Positions 37,261 to 48,021 of a stretch of 64,000 nucleotides of DNA are shown here, piece after piece. The translations under genes and the position numbers were made by a program. The stretch comes from Vigna angularis (taxonomy: Eukaryota > Streptophyta > Magnoliopsida > Fabales > Fabaceae), in the NCBI RefSeq assembly GCF_016808095.1, contig NC_068976.1, positions 12,619,001 to 12,683,000 on the forward strand. Direction: 5' to 3'. Under the pieces are notes generated by a model. It was not told where the DNA came from and searched no databases. It saw only the letters and a program-made list of their open reading frames with translations. Every line of letters begins with the position of its first letter. Position 1 is the stretch's first letter.

Positions 37261-37778
37261 AGGACGAACCGCTCTGATACCATCTGTAACGCCCCGGCAA
37301 CTCGCAGGGATCGTTGACTGCCCCCACAGATCACCACCAGGCTTTCCAGTGTGCTTTGTCCTCACTCGCACACTTTCCGGGAAAACTTCCCAGAAGGTCA
37401 CCCATCCCAGAATTACTCCAAGCTAAGCACGCTTAACTATGGAGTTCTTATGAGTTAGGCTACCGAAAAGAAAATGCATTTTGGTGATATGAGTAGTCAA
37501 ATAAATTCCTTTAAGCTATCCTTCAACTGTATAGTCCCATACCTATACAGTCTCCAGATCCCTCTCATTCCGGTGTATGTTCGATTCATCCATGTACCCC
37601 TTCCACCCGAAGCTGCCAGGAGCCGCTCCTTGTCTGTGCCCCCTGCACCATGCTTCTTGCACCGGCGTCACTCCCCGCCCTCGTCTTCGTGCCCGGGTGT
37701 CACATGCCCACCAGCTTCCGCTCTGGTTCGTCCTCGAACCACACCGTACTGGGAGAGGCTAGGCTCTGATACCATTAA
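37261..37778 (-). mobile_element. Captured Cassandra-like TRIM unit between gypsy 5' LTR and gag
   Basis: Minus-strand order: gypsy LTR end, TTAA, first primer site TGGTATCAGAGCC (37774), about 165 bp of GC-rich internal sequence, purine tract GGTGGAAGGGG (37607-37597), then about 312 bp ending GGGGCGTTACA (37285). After a 2-base spacer comes a second primer site, TGGTATCAGAGCGG (37282-37269), and then the gag leader. The 312-bp part contains a 5S-rRNA-like segment (37381-37462), a hallmark of Cassandra TRIM LTRs. The LTR start next to the purine tract reads TACATGG rather than TG..., so that boundary is inferred. The related LTR at 39688-42036 joins directly to TGGTATGAGAGCGG without this unit. 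Confidence 0.75.
37381..37462 (-). other. 5S-rRNA-like sequence with Pol III internal control elements
   Basis: On the minus strand the segment includes AAGAACTCC, AGTTAAGCGTGCTTAGCT (matching plant 5S box A), GGAGTAATTCTGGGATGGG (intermediate element) and GGGTGACCTTCTGGGAAG (box C). The 5' third and 3' end of a genuine 5S gene are missing or too divergent, so it is not annotated as a functional rRNA gene. The comparison is to the plant 5S sequence as I know it. The internal promoter boxes could still bind TFIIIA or recruit Pol III. Confidence 0.85.
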
Positions 37779-39477
37779 TGTAACATCCCAATATCTCACG
37801 CCGGATAATTCATAATTTATATATTGTAACATTACATTTACGGTAATATCCCGTAATCTCACACTTATAAATTCATAATTAATATATGTCTACACATGTT
37901 TTAAACTCAGATTTCAACTATAAACTCATAAATATAATTCGAATTCTTCTAACTTATTCTTCTGTCTCTCTCTTCATTGGCATTGGATCAGACGACAATC
38001 CTTCGTCTGCTCCCGTATAACGAATTATACGATCATCGCACATACCCAAACACAAAACAAACACAAACAAGTAGGGTGAGTTAACATGCAACAAATCATT
38101 TAAAACATGTATAATTACCTTGATATAAACATCATATAATAATTATGTTCGACACCCTCATACCACAATTCCTATTAGACACTCGTCTCACAATACCCAA
38201 TAGACACTCATCCGGATGATACGTTGATGAGCGGTCACGGGAGGTTATGCACTTGGAATGACTTCTACTTCTTCTTACAAATACACTTCTAAAATACTTC
38301 ATACCATTCACAAGGTTAGTCCCCTCACTATGTCCAAAACCGGCACATAGACCAGGACCTCCTGCTCCTCTCACCACATAATTCATCCCTCTCTACTTGA
38401 GACTAGATGATTATTAGAGTATCAGGATAACCTCCAACTACGGGACCCTCAACTTCAACATATACACAAATACCATAATATTACTGAATCTCTCCACGAG
38501 ACTCATGCCATACTCATATTCCTCAACTCACATTATACCCCTACAAAATCTCCCCATAATACTCATAACATGTTCAGATGCATAAATTCAAATGCAATAT
38601 AATAAAATACAATCATCACATAATCACACAAACTCAATATATTGCATAATAATTTAACAGTACTCAATCTGTTCAATAGGATTTAAGTTAAAAACTTGTC
38701 GAGTAGACTTCCAGGAAAGAGAGGTGCGTCACAATGGACAACTTAAGTACCAAGTCTTTCCTTAGCCAAAGTGTTCCTCAACTAGTTTTTAACAAATTTC
38801 TTATTTACAGATTCAAAACAACAGCATATAATATTTATACCGAATTTCAACATAGATAAACATACAGTAAACATTAACAATATTCACACAGAATTTCAAG
38901 ACATGAATAGTAATAAAACAGTACTAATTCATAATATAAAAGCTTAGAAAAGTTAGCTCCCCTACCTCTATTCCAGGCGTCTCTTGCTCTGAATTTATTT
39001 CTCCGAAACCTTTCAGAACCTCTACCCTTCTTGCAACTAAAAATTTCTCTCTAACTTTCTCTCACTTGATTTCTCTTCTCTTGGTGCAGAATACCCTTCC
39101 CTCCCATGGCTATTTATAGTAAAAAAAAATTTACTATTCATTAATATTTTAATATTATTTATTATTTTAATATTATTTAAAAATAATATTTCAATCATTT
39201 TCTCACCAAATCTGATCCTAATTTCTACCTACTACTTTCTTCCATGCTAAGAAATCTTAATGCTGAAAATTTATTTTTACTATTTACTTTTTACTATTCA
39301 ATTTAAAAAAATTTACTAAATAAGTTACCAAAAATTTGAACCTCTCCTTCTAAAATTACTATAATTTTATATCCAAAATTTACAATTTTCTATCCATTAA
39401 AATTATTATTAATAATAAAATACTAAAATTTACTACTATATATATATATATATCTTTTTTTTTTCATGAATCTTACA
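37779..39477 (-). repeat. Gypsy 5' LTR (1699 bp) with promoter
   Basis: Near-identical to 30956-32697. TATA-like CTATAAATAG on the minus strand lies at 39119-39110, followed downstream by a CT-to-GA-rich leader. This LTR would drive the gag-pol transcript. Confidence 0.93.
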
Positions 39478-39482
39478 GGAAA

Positions 39483-39687
39483 GATTAATTTTACATATAG
39501 TTTTTCACAATGTATCTAGAGTCTAAGGTTATTTTGAAGGGAAAAAAATTTATGTTGCCTCTCTCACTACACTCATTGCTGTTTGCGGCAACGCTATCTA
39601 CTATTGTCAATAATGTTATTGTATATCGTCATTGTCTATCGCTACCACTTTTGGAGTTCTAGTTTCGACCGATCACACGATTTTGAT
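39483..39687. other. Spacer between two gypsy elements
   Basis: About 200 bp of unremarkable sequence between the target duplication of the intact element and the next LTR. Confidence 0.5.
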
Positions 39688-41278
39688 TGTAAGACCTATG
39701 AAAAATATTTACCTTAATAGTGACAATTTTATTACTAGTAGTAATAAATTTCTTTGTGAATGGAAAATATAATAAGTTTATAAAATGTGGAAAGCTACAT
39801 AAGAAATTTTGGTAGCTTAAATGGTAGAAAATTGTGGAAATTTCAAGAATATGGGTTCAAACTCTTTTCTACCTTTTTCTTTTAAAAAAATTTTAAAAAA
39901 TAAATAAATAAAATAAAAAAAAATTAAAATATTGATAGTGGATAAAGCACTCCAGGTTTGAAGGCATTATTGAGGGATCCAATATGTCAACTGGTGATTA
40001 AAATATTAATATAATAAAATAATATTAAAATAATAAATAATACTAAAAAATTGGTGAATAGTAAAATTTTTGGACTATAAATAGCCATGAGAGGGGAGAC
40101 TATTCTGCACAAAGAGAGGAAGAATCAAGTGAGAAAGCTTGAGAAATAGAGAAGAAAGAGTTAGGAAGAAATTTTTAGTTACAAGAAGAGTAGAGGTTCT
40201 TGAGGGTTTTCGGGGAAACAAATTATGAGCAAGAGATTAAGTCTGGAATAGAGGTAGGGGAGCTAACCTTTCTAAGCTTTTATATTATGATTTAGTATTA
40301 TTTTATTACTATTCATGTCTTGAAATTCTGTGTGAATACTATTAATGAAAAACATAGGTGCTTACTGTATATCTATCTATAGTGAATTTCTGTGCTAATA
40401 TTATATGTTATTGTTTTGAATCTGTAAATAAGAAATTTGTTAAAACTAGTTGAGGAACACTTTGGCTAAGGAAAGACTTGGTACTTAAGTTGTCCATTGT
40501 GACGCACCTCTCTTTCCTAGAAGTCTACTCGACAAGTTTTTAACTTAAATCTTGGTGAACAGATTATGTACTGTTAAATTATTATGCAATATATCTTGTT
40601 GGAATGAAAATTTCTGATGAATTCATGTTATTGTGGTAGATATGGAATTATGAATTATAATTGTGATGGTAGGATAGAGGAATCTTAAAAACCGGAGTTG
40701 GTACATCCCTGATCATAGAGCAGTCCTGGTCAAATCCAATAAGTTGTGACTAGTCATATGTACTAGCGTTTATGGTGAGTTTGATTCGTCAAACATTTGA
40801 TTCTTCTCCGGTGACCATTTATGGTGATATTTTAGTATTGTTAATTTATTTTGTGATATATTCATTTTGTATCATTTCTGTGATGATTGTATTTTATTAT
40901 ATTGGATTTGAATTTATGCATCTGAACATGATATGAGTATTATGGGGAGATTTTGTAAGGGTATAATGTGAGTTGAGGAATATGAGCATGGTATGAGTCT
41001 CGTGGAGAGATTCAATAATGATATGGTATTTGTATATATGTTGATGTTGAGGGTCCTGTAGTTGGAGGTTATCTTGATACTCTAATAATCATCCAGTCTC
41101 AAGTAGAGAAGGATGAATTATGTGGTGAGAGGGGCAGGAGGTCCTGGTCTATGTGCCGGTTTTGGACATAGTGTTGAGGACTAACCTTGTGGATGGTGTG
41201 GAGTATTTTGGAAGTGTATTTGTAAGAGGAAGTAGAAGTCACCACAAGTGCATAACCTCCCGTGACCGCTCACCAACA

Positions 41279-41640
41279 TATCATCAGAATGAGTGTCTAT
41301 TGGGTATTGTGGAATGAGTGTCTATTGGGTATTGTGGAATGAGTGTTTATTGAGTGTTTATTGAGTATTGTGGAACGAGTGTCTATTAAGTATTGTGGGA
41401 TGAGTGTCTATTAGTAATTGTGGTATTGTGGGATGAGTATTTATGATGCGATTGTTGTATGATGGTATGAGTATCTATGATGCGATTGTTGTATGATGGT
41501 ATGAGGGTGTCTGACATAATTATTATATGAGGTTTGTTGAGTGTATCAAAGTAATGGATGAGTATCTATGATGCGATTGTTGTATGATGGTATGAGAGTG
41601 TCTGACATAATTATTATATAAGGTTTGTTGAGTCTATCAA
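41279..41640 (+). repeat. Minisatellites inside the gypsy LTR
   Basis: Units of about 25-30 bp built on GAGTGTCTATTGGGTATTGT repeat from about 41290 to 41430. Units containing TATGATGCGATTGTTGTATG repeat three times from about 41450 to 41600. The intact LTR has one or two copies of the first motif, so it has expanded here. Confidence 0.85.
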
Positions 41641-41848
41641 AGTAATTATGCATATTTTATAAATGATTGGTTGCATGTTAGCTCACCCTACTTGTTTGTG
41701 TTTGTGTATGTGCGATGATCGTATAATTCGTTATACGAGAGCAGATGGAGGAATGTCGTCTGATTCAGTGCCAATGAAGAAAGAGATAGAAGAATAAATT
41801 AGAAGAATTCGAGTTATATTTATAAGTTTATAGTTGAAATCTGAGTTT

Positions 41849-41850
<2 letters not shown>

Positions 41851-41935
<85 letters not shown>
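41851..41935. repeat. (AC)n-(AT)n compound microsatellite
   Basis: AC dinucleotides to about 41890, then AT dinucleotides to about 41933, within the LTR. Confidence 0.95.
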
Positions 41936-41940
<5 letters not shown>

Positions 41941-42036
41941 AAATTATCAAGTGTGAGATTAAGGGATGTTACCTTAAATGTAATGCTACAATATATCAAT
42001 TATGAATTATCAAGTGTGAGATTACGGGATGTTACA

Positions 42037-42300
42037 TTAATGGTATGAGAGCGGTTTGTCCTTATGACGACCTAAGAGTTGTGGATTTATCCTATGAACT
42101 CATATGTGCTTTTAGCGTTTTAGAAGTTGTGGATATGCTCATTTTTTTATCATGCATGATGACACGTCTCACAACGATTTAGAGCGTCAATGTCACTTTT
42201 TTTCCTCTTTCAGATTCATCGTGTGTAGTTGCACGTCCTATCCATTAAGACAATTATTCATGCTCTTTTTTCTTTTTCAGATGCCTTGATTGGAGAATCT
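42037..42300 (+). mobile_element. Leader fragment of the truncated gypsy element
   Basis: Primer site at 42041-42054, then GACGACCTAAGAGTTGTGG. Similarity to the intact element's leader fades before any gag start. The 3' break point cannot be placed exactly. Confidence 0.6.
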
Positions 42301-43882
42301 TGAATTTTTAAGTTTTTTCTCTCTGTTCACCCGTGGCTTTTTCCGATGCGATCTCATCTCACTTCCCTTTTGACACTATTACGTTTGACCTGTTCATATA
42401 TGTGTTTTCTTCGGTGACAAAGATGATTTTTGTTAGTTTTTTTATAGTTGTGGTGACTTTTCAACAATAACCTCTTTATCTACTATATGTCAATAATGCA
42501 TTTCTTAATGACGATTTACAAGAAAGATTTACATGGAACAATTTCCTATATTTATTGCTCAGGAGAGGAGAGTCTTTTGGGTTGATATTTCGTCTTATAT
42601 TTTGTAATCGCAAATCATTAATAATTTGATGTCACTCGAATGGAGAATCATATATGCACAAGCTTAGAAGAGAGTATTAAATATATTATGTTTATATTAT
42701 TTTATCTTTATCTTTAATTAATTTAGTTATTATTATTTTATTTGTATTTTAGATTTAACTCATACTTATTTTATTATAAATAAAAAATCTTATGTGTATA
42801 TTTAATCTAAAAAATATTAATTCTTATACATAATTTTTCATTATATGATAATAAACTGACTTTATATCTGATAATAGACTTTAATAAAATTAAAATTGAA
42901 AGCTTAACACATCTAATATTTTGCATAATTATTTTTATCAGAAAGGACGGACAAAGGTTGTTTCAATTTTGTGTTTATGAATTACACGTGACGTATATTT
43001 CTTAATTTTGATTAGAAATTATATAAATTTTTAAAGGAATAAAAATAAATGAGATAAGTACAATAGTGGTAGAAAAAAATATCACTGGCTAAACAAAGTT
43101 ACTGAAAAGTTATATAATTGAAGATGATATATAATATAAAATATTTGGTAAAAAATAAAAAAAAAATACAAAAAGGAACACCTTACTGAATATTTAGAAA
43201 GACTCCGTTGTCAATTAGAAATGAAAAGCTTAAAATGTTACAAAGTCAAAGAGTACCCTTTTTATTTATTACTGATAGAAAGTTAATATTTCTAAATTCA
43301 ACGTCAACAATTCATGTTTAAAGAGATAAGCTTAACCACTTGGTGAAATTAAATTTTCAAGCACTCTAAGAAGATCAAACATCAACGTCTTTCCACATTA
43401 ATGCATTACGTTATAATATAGTTTGATGTGTTTTTTTAATAAAATAACTACATATTTAGCCTTATGAAATTGTTTTCATCACTAATTAATTGAAATGATA
43501 TATCAAAATATAAATTTATAAACTTCAAATTATTTTAATATTGGACAAGTTGATGTTAACTAAATTTGAAAAATAATATCATATTTGGTTTTATTTATGA
43601 GAAACAGATGATAGTGTTATTAAAATATAAATAAGTAGTCTATGACTTAACACTGTTATCCAATCAATTTAAAGTTAAATATACTTTTATCGCATTTATT
43701 TTAAAGTTATCCTAACGATTATTTTTATTAGTTGGTAACGCAAAATGACAATAACAGTTAATAGAAATTGAATTCTTAAGATTAAAAATTTAAAAAAGGT
43801 TTAGAAAAGATATAATTAATGATGTTATAGAAAATAATAAAAGAAAATAAAAAGAGATATGAAGAAAGTAATTAAAATCGAG

Positions 43883-43886
<4 letters not shown>
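42301..43886. other. AT-rich intergenic, no gene seen
   Basis: No coding or structural feature was recognised apart from AT-rich low-complexity sequence leading into the next microsatellite. Confidence 0.55.

Positions 43887-43963
<77 letters not shown>
43887..43963. repeat. (AT)n microsatellite, target of a solo LTR
   Basis: A long AT run directly abuts the LTR start at 43964. The AT run resumes after the LTR end at 46543. Confidence 0.95.
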
Positions 43964-43967
<4 letters not shown>

Positions 43968-44479
43968 AGGACCTAAATAATTTGGAGGTGGTGTATGGAC
44001 AAGGATATGTTGGTAATTGATGTGGTGGGGGCTTCCTGTGATGAGTGGTGTGGTAGAGGATGGCTTCACGGGGAGGCAGCTGTTGAAGGGGTGTGGGAAG
44101 CAGTTAGGGAGTCACGGGGGTTGTCTTTTTGGAAGTGGGGAGCAAGAAAACGTCCGTGAATTCTCTCATGTTTGGCACCATTCAACAAGATGCAACGTGG
44201 AATATATAAGGGGTGCTGAGTTCTGAGAAGAATCCTGGCTGCCTTGCTGCAAATTTTGTGAAGAGAGGAGAAGTTCAAAGTTGCAGGAGAGGGAAGGAAA
44301 TCTTGGTGCTGCACATCTTGGGGAGGATGAATTCAAAGAATTCACAAAGGAAGTCTTCAAGAGGTAAGGGGAGTTAGATCTTTTGTTTGATTGATTGTAT
44401 ATGCTTTGTATGATGCAAATCTGGGTAAAATCTGGGAAGAAAAGGTTGAATTTGATGTTTCTGGAAATCTGCAATTCTG

Positions 44480-45135
44480 CAGAAATTCTGCAGAACCGTT
44501 CGTCCAATTTGATTTCAAATTGGACGTTCGTCCTAAATAGCTAACGTTCGTTCAAAATGGTTGAACGTTCGTCAAGGTGAATTTGGACGTTCGTCCAATA
44601 TGTTCGGTAGTCGTTGGAGAGCGTTCGTTTGTGGACGCTCGTTCAAAGTTGGTGAAGTGGAAAGTGGACGTTCGTCCCATTTGCTATGCGCGTCCGTCCT
44701 TAAATCAAAGTGTTCGACATTGAGTGATTCGTTCTGTACGTGTGAGCGTTCGTCCGCAAAGGCTCGTCGCGCGTTCGTCCGCAAAGGCTCGTCGCGCGTT
44801 CGTCCAAGTTGTAGATTATGAACGTCCGTGCTTCAGCTAGCAAGTGAGCGTTCGTCCCAGTGAGCGTTCGCCAGAGAGCGTTCGTCCACGTGAGCGTTCG
44901 TACAGACCACGAGCGTTCGTCCATGACTTCAAATAGTGAGCGTTCGTCCTTAGTTCAATTTTTAGCGTTCGTCCAAAATGATCAGCATCGAGCGTTCGTC
45001 CAAACAGTGAGTGAGCGTTCGTCCGAATAGTTAGCGTTCGTCCAAATTGTTGAGCGTTCGGTTACATGTGGAGCGTTCGTCCAAATAGTGAGCGTTCGTC
45101 CGTAATTGAGTGAGCGTTCGTCCAATAGTACCCAG
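44480..45135 (+). repeat. GAGCGTTCGTCC minisatellite inside the solo LTR
   Basis: About two dozen irregularly spaced copies of a CGTTCGTCC core, often GAGCGTTCGTCC or GGACGTTCGTCC, separated by 5-30 bp of variable sequence. Spacing is too irregular and spacers too repetitive for a CRISPR. The array is CpG-rich in an AT-rich genome. Confidence 0.9.
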
Positions 45136-45518
45136 TGAATAGTACTCGTCCAAATAGTATTTTACAAATATGTTTAATTTTAAGTTCCTTTGCTTTCGGA
45201 TTGAATTATGTGTACCAATGTTTGGAATATCATCTATGACATGAATTATGTGAATGTATGAGATATGTTGGAATTGTTGGGATAATATGGTGGTATCTGA
45301 TTTTTCCTAATTGAGGTTAAGATTCAATGTAACAGTAAGTATGTTATTTAAATATTTCGGTTGCAATTTACGAATGCATGTTCATGTAATCAAGATTGGT
45401 TGAAAGGGAATGGTTATAAGTGGTTTATGATGTACATTGTTGGTCCAAAAGAAATATCATGAGATTTAAAATGGTCGGATTGAATCGGAAATTTAGATCT
45501 CTCGGTGAGATCAGTTGG

Positions 45519-45963
45519 TGTAAAGAATGAATGTGGGAAGCTTAGCCGGTTGTTCATCCTGATGTTCCGTGAGTACTCGTCCTCACGTAGAGGGGGTACG
45601 TCATGTGTGGGAACGGCAGGAGGTCCTAGTCCTAGGGTATCTGGACAGATAGGACTAACCTCGGGTGGCAGCTGATGACAGTTCCAGTTACTACATCACC
45701 CGGGTGCACGAACACCGAAGCTACACAGAGACTCAGAATTTTATTATTGAGAATTGTAAAGAATGAATGTGGGAAGCTTAGCCGGTTGTTCATCCTGATG
45801 TTCCGTGAGTACTCGTCCTCACGTAGAGGGGGTACGTCATGTGTGGGAACGGCAGGAGGTCCTAGTCCTAGGGTATCGGGACAGATAGGACTAACCTCGG
45901 GTGGCAGCTGATGAGAGTTCCAGTTACTACATCACCCGGGTGCACGAACATCGAAGCTACACA
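45519..45963 (+). repeat. Tandem duplication of about 238 bp in the solo LTR
   Basis: Blocks 45519-45724 and 45757-45963 are almost identical, from AAGAATGAATGTGGGAAGC to CGAAGCTACAC. Only scattered changes were seen, for example TCTGG versus TCGGG. Confidence 0.92.
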
Positions 45964-46547
45964 TAATTCATTCTAGTCCGGACGAGTCTGTCTATGAAGT
46001 AACGAGTCGGTCTATAAAGTAACAAGTCGGGGTATAAAGTAACAAGTATTGTAATGTTGGTTTACCATGTTTGGATGACTTTTGCATGTTGTATGAGTGG
46101 GTGGAATTATGGTTTAATGAATATGCTCTAATTGTTCTTTTATACGAATCTAAGTATGATAACATTGAATTTAACTGTTCTATCTGTATAACATGTTTTT
46201 ATATCTAGCTCACCCTTGCATTGTTTTGTTATGTGCTGTTTGGGTATGTTTCGTTGGCGATGATCATCCACTTGGATGGGAGCAGATGTTGTCGTGGAGT
46301 TTCCCTTGGAGCCATAGCTGGAGGTTGTTGATATTGCGGGGTAATCTTCTTAGAATTTCTTGATTAAACACTTGTAGTGTTTAATCCTTTCAACTGTTTA
46401 AGTTTAAATTTTAAGTTCCTTTTATTTCTGGATGACTGTAATACCACATTTAATTACACGTCAAAATTCTGACTGTTCTCTATATTTGAATGTTAACGTC
46501 CTTATTATATAATATTGATTATTATATAATCGGGATGTTACAATATA

Positions 46548-48021
46548 TATATAAAATTTAATTGAGTTTTATTTTAATTGAAATGCTCTTAATTTTTAAT
46601 TGTGTTTGTATATTGTTTTAATTGAAATTAGAGAATGAATAGGTGGTGTAATTGAAAAAACTACAAATTTTAATTAGATTTATTTTTAATTAAATAGTAT
46701 TATAGTTGATAACAGGTAAATTTTTCTTATAGGTGATTGCGTTAAATATTTAGAATATATTTTTCTCCAATAGTAATCGTTGTTTTAAAATAAAAATCAA
46801 TTTAATCACTGAACTATTTTCTAAATATATTTTATGTAAAAATTACATAATTATGTTTTAAAATTTTAAAATATAAATAATCATTTAATATAATAAGTTT
46901 TAACGTATTTAATTTTTAATATAATAAAATTAAAATTTTAATATAGTTTTTTAATTATCTCAATATTAATAAAATTTAAATAAATTAATAAAATATTTAT
47001 TATACTAATATTTTAATATAATTTTTTTATTATCTCAATATAATTTTAATATACTAAAATTATAATTTTTTTATTATAATAAATATTTTATAATTATAAT
47101 AAATATATTATTTATCCAATCCTCAAAATGATGTTACATAGTGTTTCAATTGATAAACCAGTCTTTAAATGAATTCTTTAATGCTAATGAAATATATTAA
47201 TCTAGATGCTAAATTAATATATATTTTGATACTTGAAAAGGAGCTCAAACAATTTTATTAATTGGGAGAAAAAGTGGTAATGTGACAGATGACATATCAT
47301 ATCTATCAACAGACTCCGTATAATTAGGTGGAAGTTGAAATAGAATATCTAAGAATTTTTGTTCTAATTTTTCGTGGACCTATATATAAATAATATATAA
47401 ACTTATGGTTTATTAATATAAATTTTAATATATTTTTAGTATCTATTTTTGCTACAAATTAAAATTTATTTTTATTTGAAATTTTGATACTTTTTAATAT
47501 TTAAATTTTAAAAATATTTAATATAATCATTTTAATCTAATAATGTTAAATTTTTTCAAAATTTGAAATTTAATTAACAGTAACATTTAAAGTGTTGTTT
47601 ATATTTTTAACATGTTTTCATTTGAATATCAAAAGTTGATAAGTCAAAAAAATTTAACAAAATTAAATTAAAAGTATGTATTCATTATTTTTAAAATTTT
47701 AAAAACAAAAATATATTAAAATTTCAGACAAAAAAATAAATTTTAAATTAACAAAAAGATTTAAAACACTAAAAATATATTTAATCCATTAATATATAAT
47801 AATAATAATAATAAGAAGAAAAAAAACAGTATTTCCAAATCCAAACGTGTATGCTTAAATATACACCAAAGCATAGCAATGACGACATTTTCATGACGTG
47901 AGTTCATCTGTTGCTTTTCTGCTAATTTCCTGCAACTTTCCTCTCTTCTCCTTACGCTTATATATCTCATCCCTCACTCTCTCCCAAACATTAATTTCAT
48001 TTTCTCTTCCAACAATCTTCA
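46548..48021. other. AT-rich upstream region of the WRKY gene
   Basis: Mostly low-complexity AT sequence. A TATA-like stretch, CTTATATATCTC, lies at about 47957-47968, some 55 bp before the start codon. A W-box-like TTGACT (minus strand) occurs near 47643; many group IIa WRKY genes are cross-regulated through W-boxes. One copy is weak evidence. A TAA-type trinucleotide repeat lies near 47797-47812. Confidence 0.45.

Larger units (their letters stand above)
30956..39477 (-). mobile_element. Complete Ty3/gypsy chromovirus (Tekay/Del-like) with TSD and captured 5S-bearing unit
   Basis: LTRs lie at 30956-32697 (3' LTR on the minus strand) and 37779-39477 (5' LTR), each with TGTAA...TTACA ends. 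The target duplication GGAAA is at 30951-30955 and 39478-39482. The purine tract GTTGTTGGGGAGAA abuts the 3' LTR. The first primer site, TGGTATCAGAGCCT (minus strand, 37774-37761), follows the 5' LTR. One uninterrupted frame, 37220-32742, encodes gag-pol. LTR differences noticed are few: a 19-bp duplication near 31375-31400, short-tandem-repeat length changes and scattered single bases. This suggests a recent insertion, perhaps still competent. Confidence 0.95.
39688..42036 (+). repeat. LTR of a related gypsy element, plus strand, with primer site and leader remnant
   Basis: It begins TGTAAGACCTATGAAAAATA and ends GGGATGTTACA, matching the intact element's LTR (reversed) over recognisable blocks. 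These include the TATA region CTATAAATAGCCATGAGAGG (40075) and CGATGATCGTATAATTCGTT near 41715. After TTAA comes TGGTATGAGAGCGG (42041), a primer site with one mismatch. The leader TCCTTATGACGACCTAAGAG then matches the gag-proximal leader of the intact element. No gag or pol follows, so this is a truncated element. Its extra length comes from tandem repeats and a microsatellite. Confidence 0.85.
43964..46542 (+). mobile_element. Solo LTR of a gypsy-type element, 2.6 kb, in an AT microsatellite
   Basis: Ends are TGTAAGGACCT and GGGATGTTACA. ATATA flanks both sides, compatible with a 5-bp target duplication but uninformative in an AT repeat. Layout resembles the neighbouring chromovirus LTRs, with TAGCTCACCCT, then a CGATGATC box and GGGAGCAGATG near the 3' end. 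No internal retroelement sequence lies on either side, so recombination between two LTRs is the likely origin. Contents include a minisatellite (44480-45135) and a 238-bp duplication (45519-45963). Confidence 0.8.

Noticed and set aside
37381..37462. Functional 5S rRNA gene
   Set aside because: Only the central and 3' promoter-containing part is recognisable. It is embedded in a retroelement leader, so it is reported as a 5S-like segment.
39688..42036. Treating the plus-strand LTR as the partner LTR of the intact gypsy element
   Set aside because: It is in the opposite orientation, clearly more diverged and has its own primer site. The intact element already has two matching LTRs and a target duplication.
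44480..45135. CRISPR-like array of GAGCGTTCGTCC repeats
   Set aside because: Repeats are short and irregularly spaced, spacers are themselves repetitive, and this is a plant LTR. It is a minisatellite.
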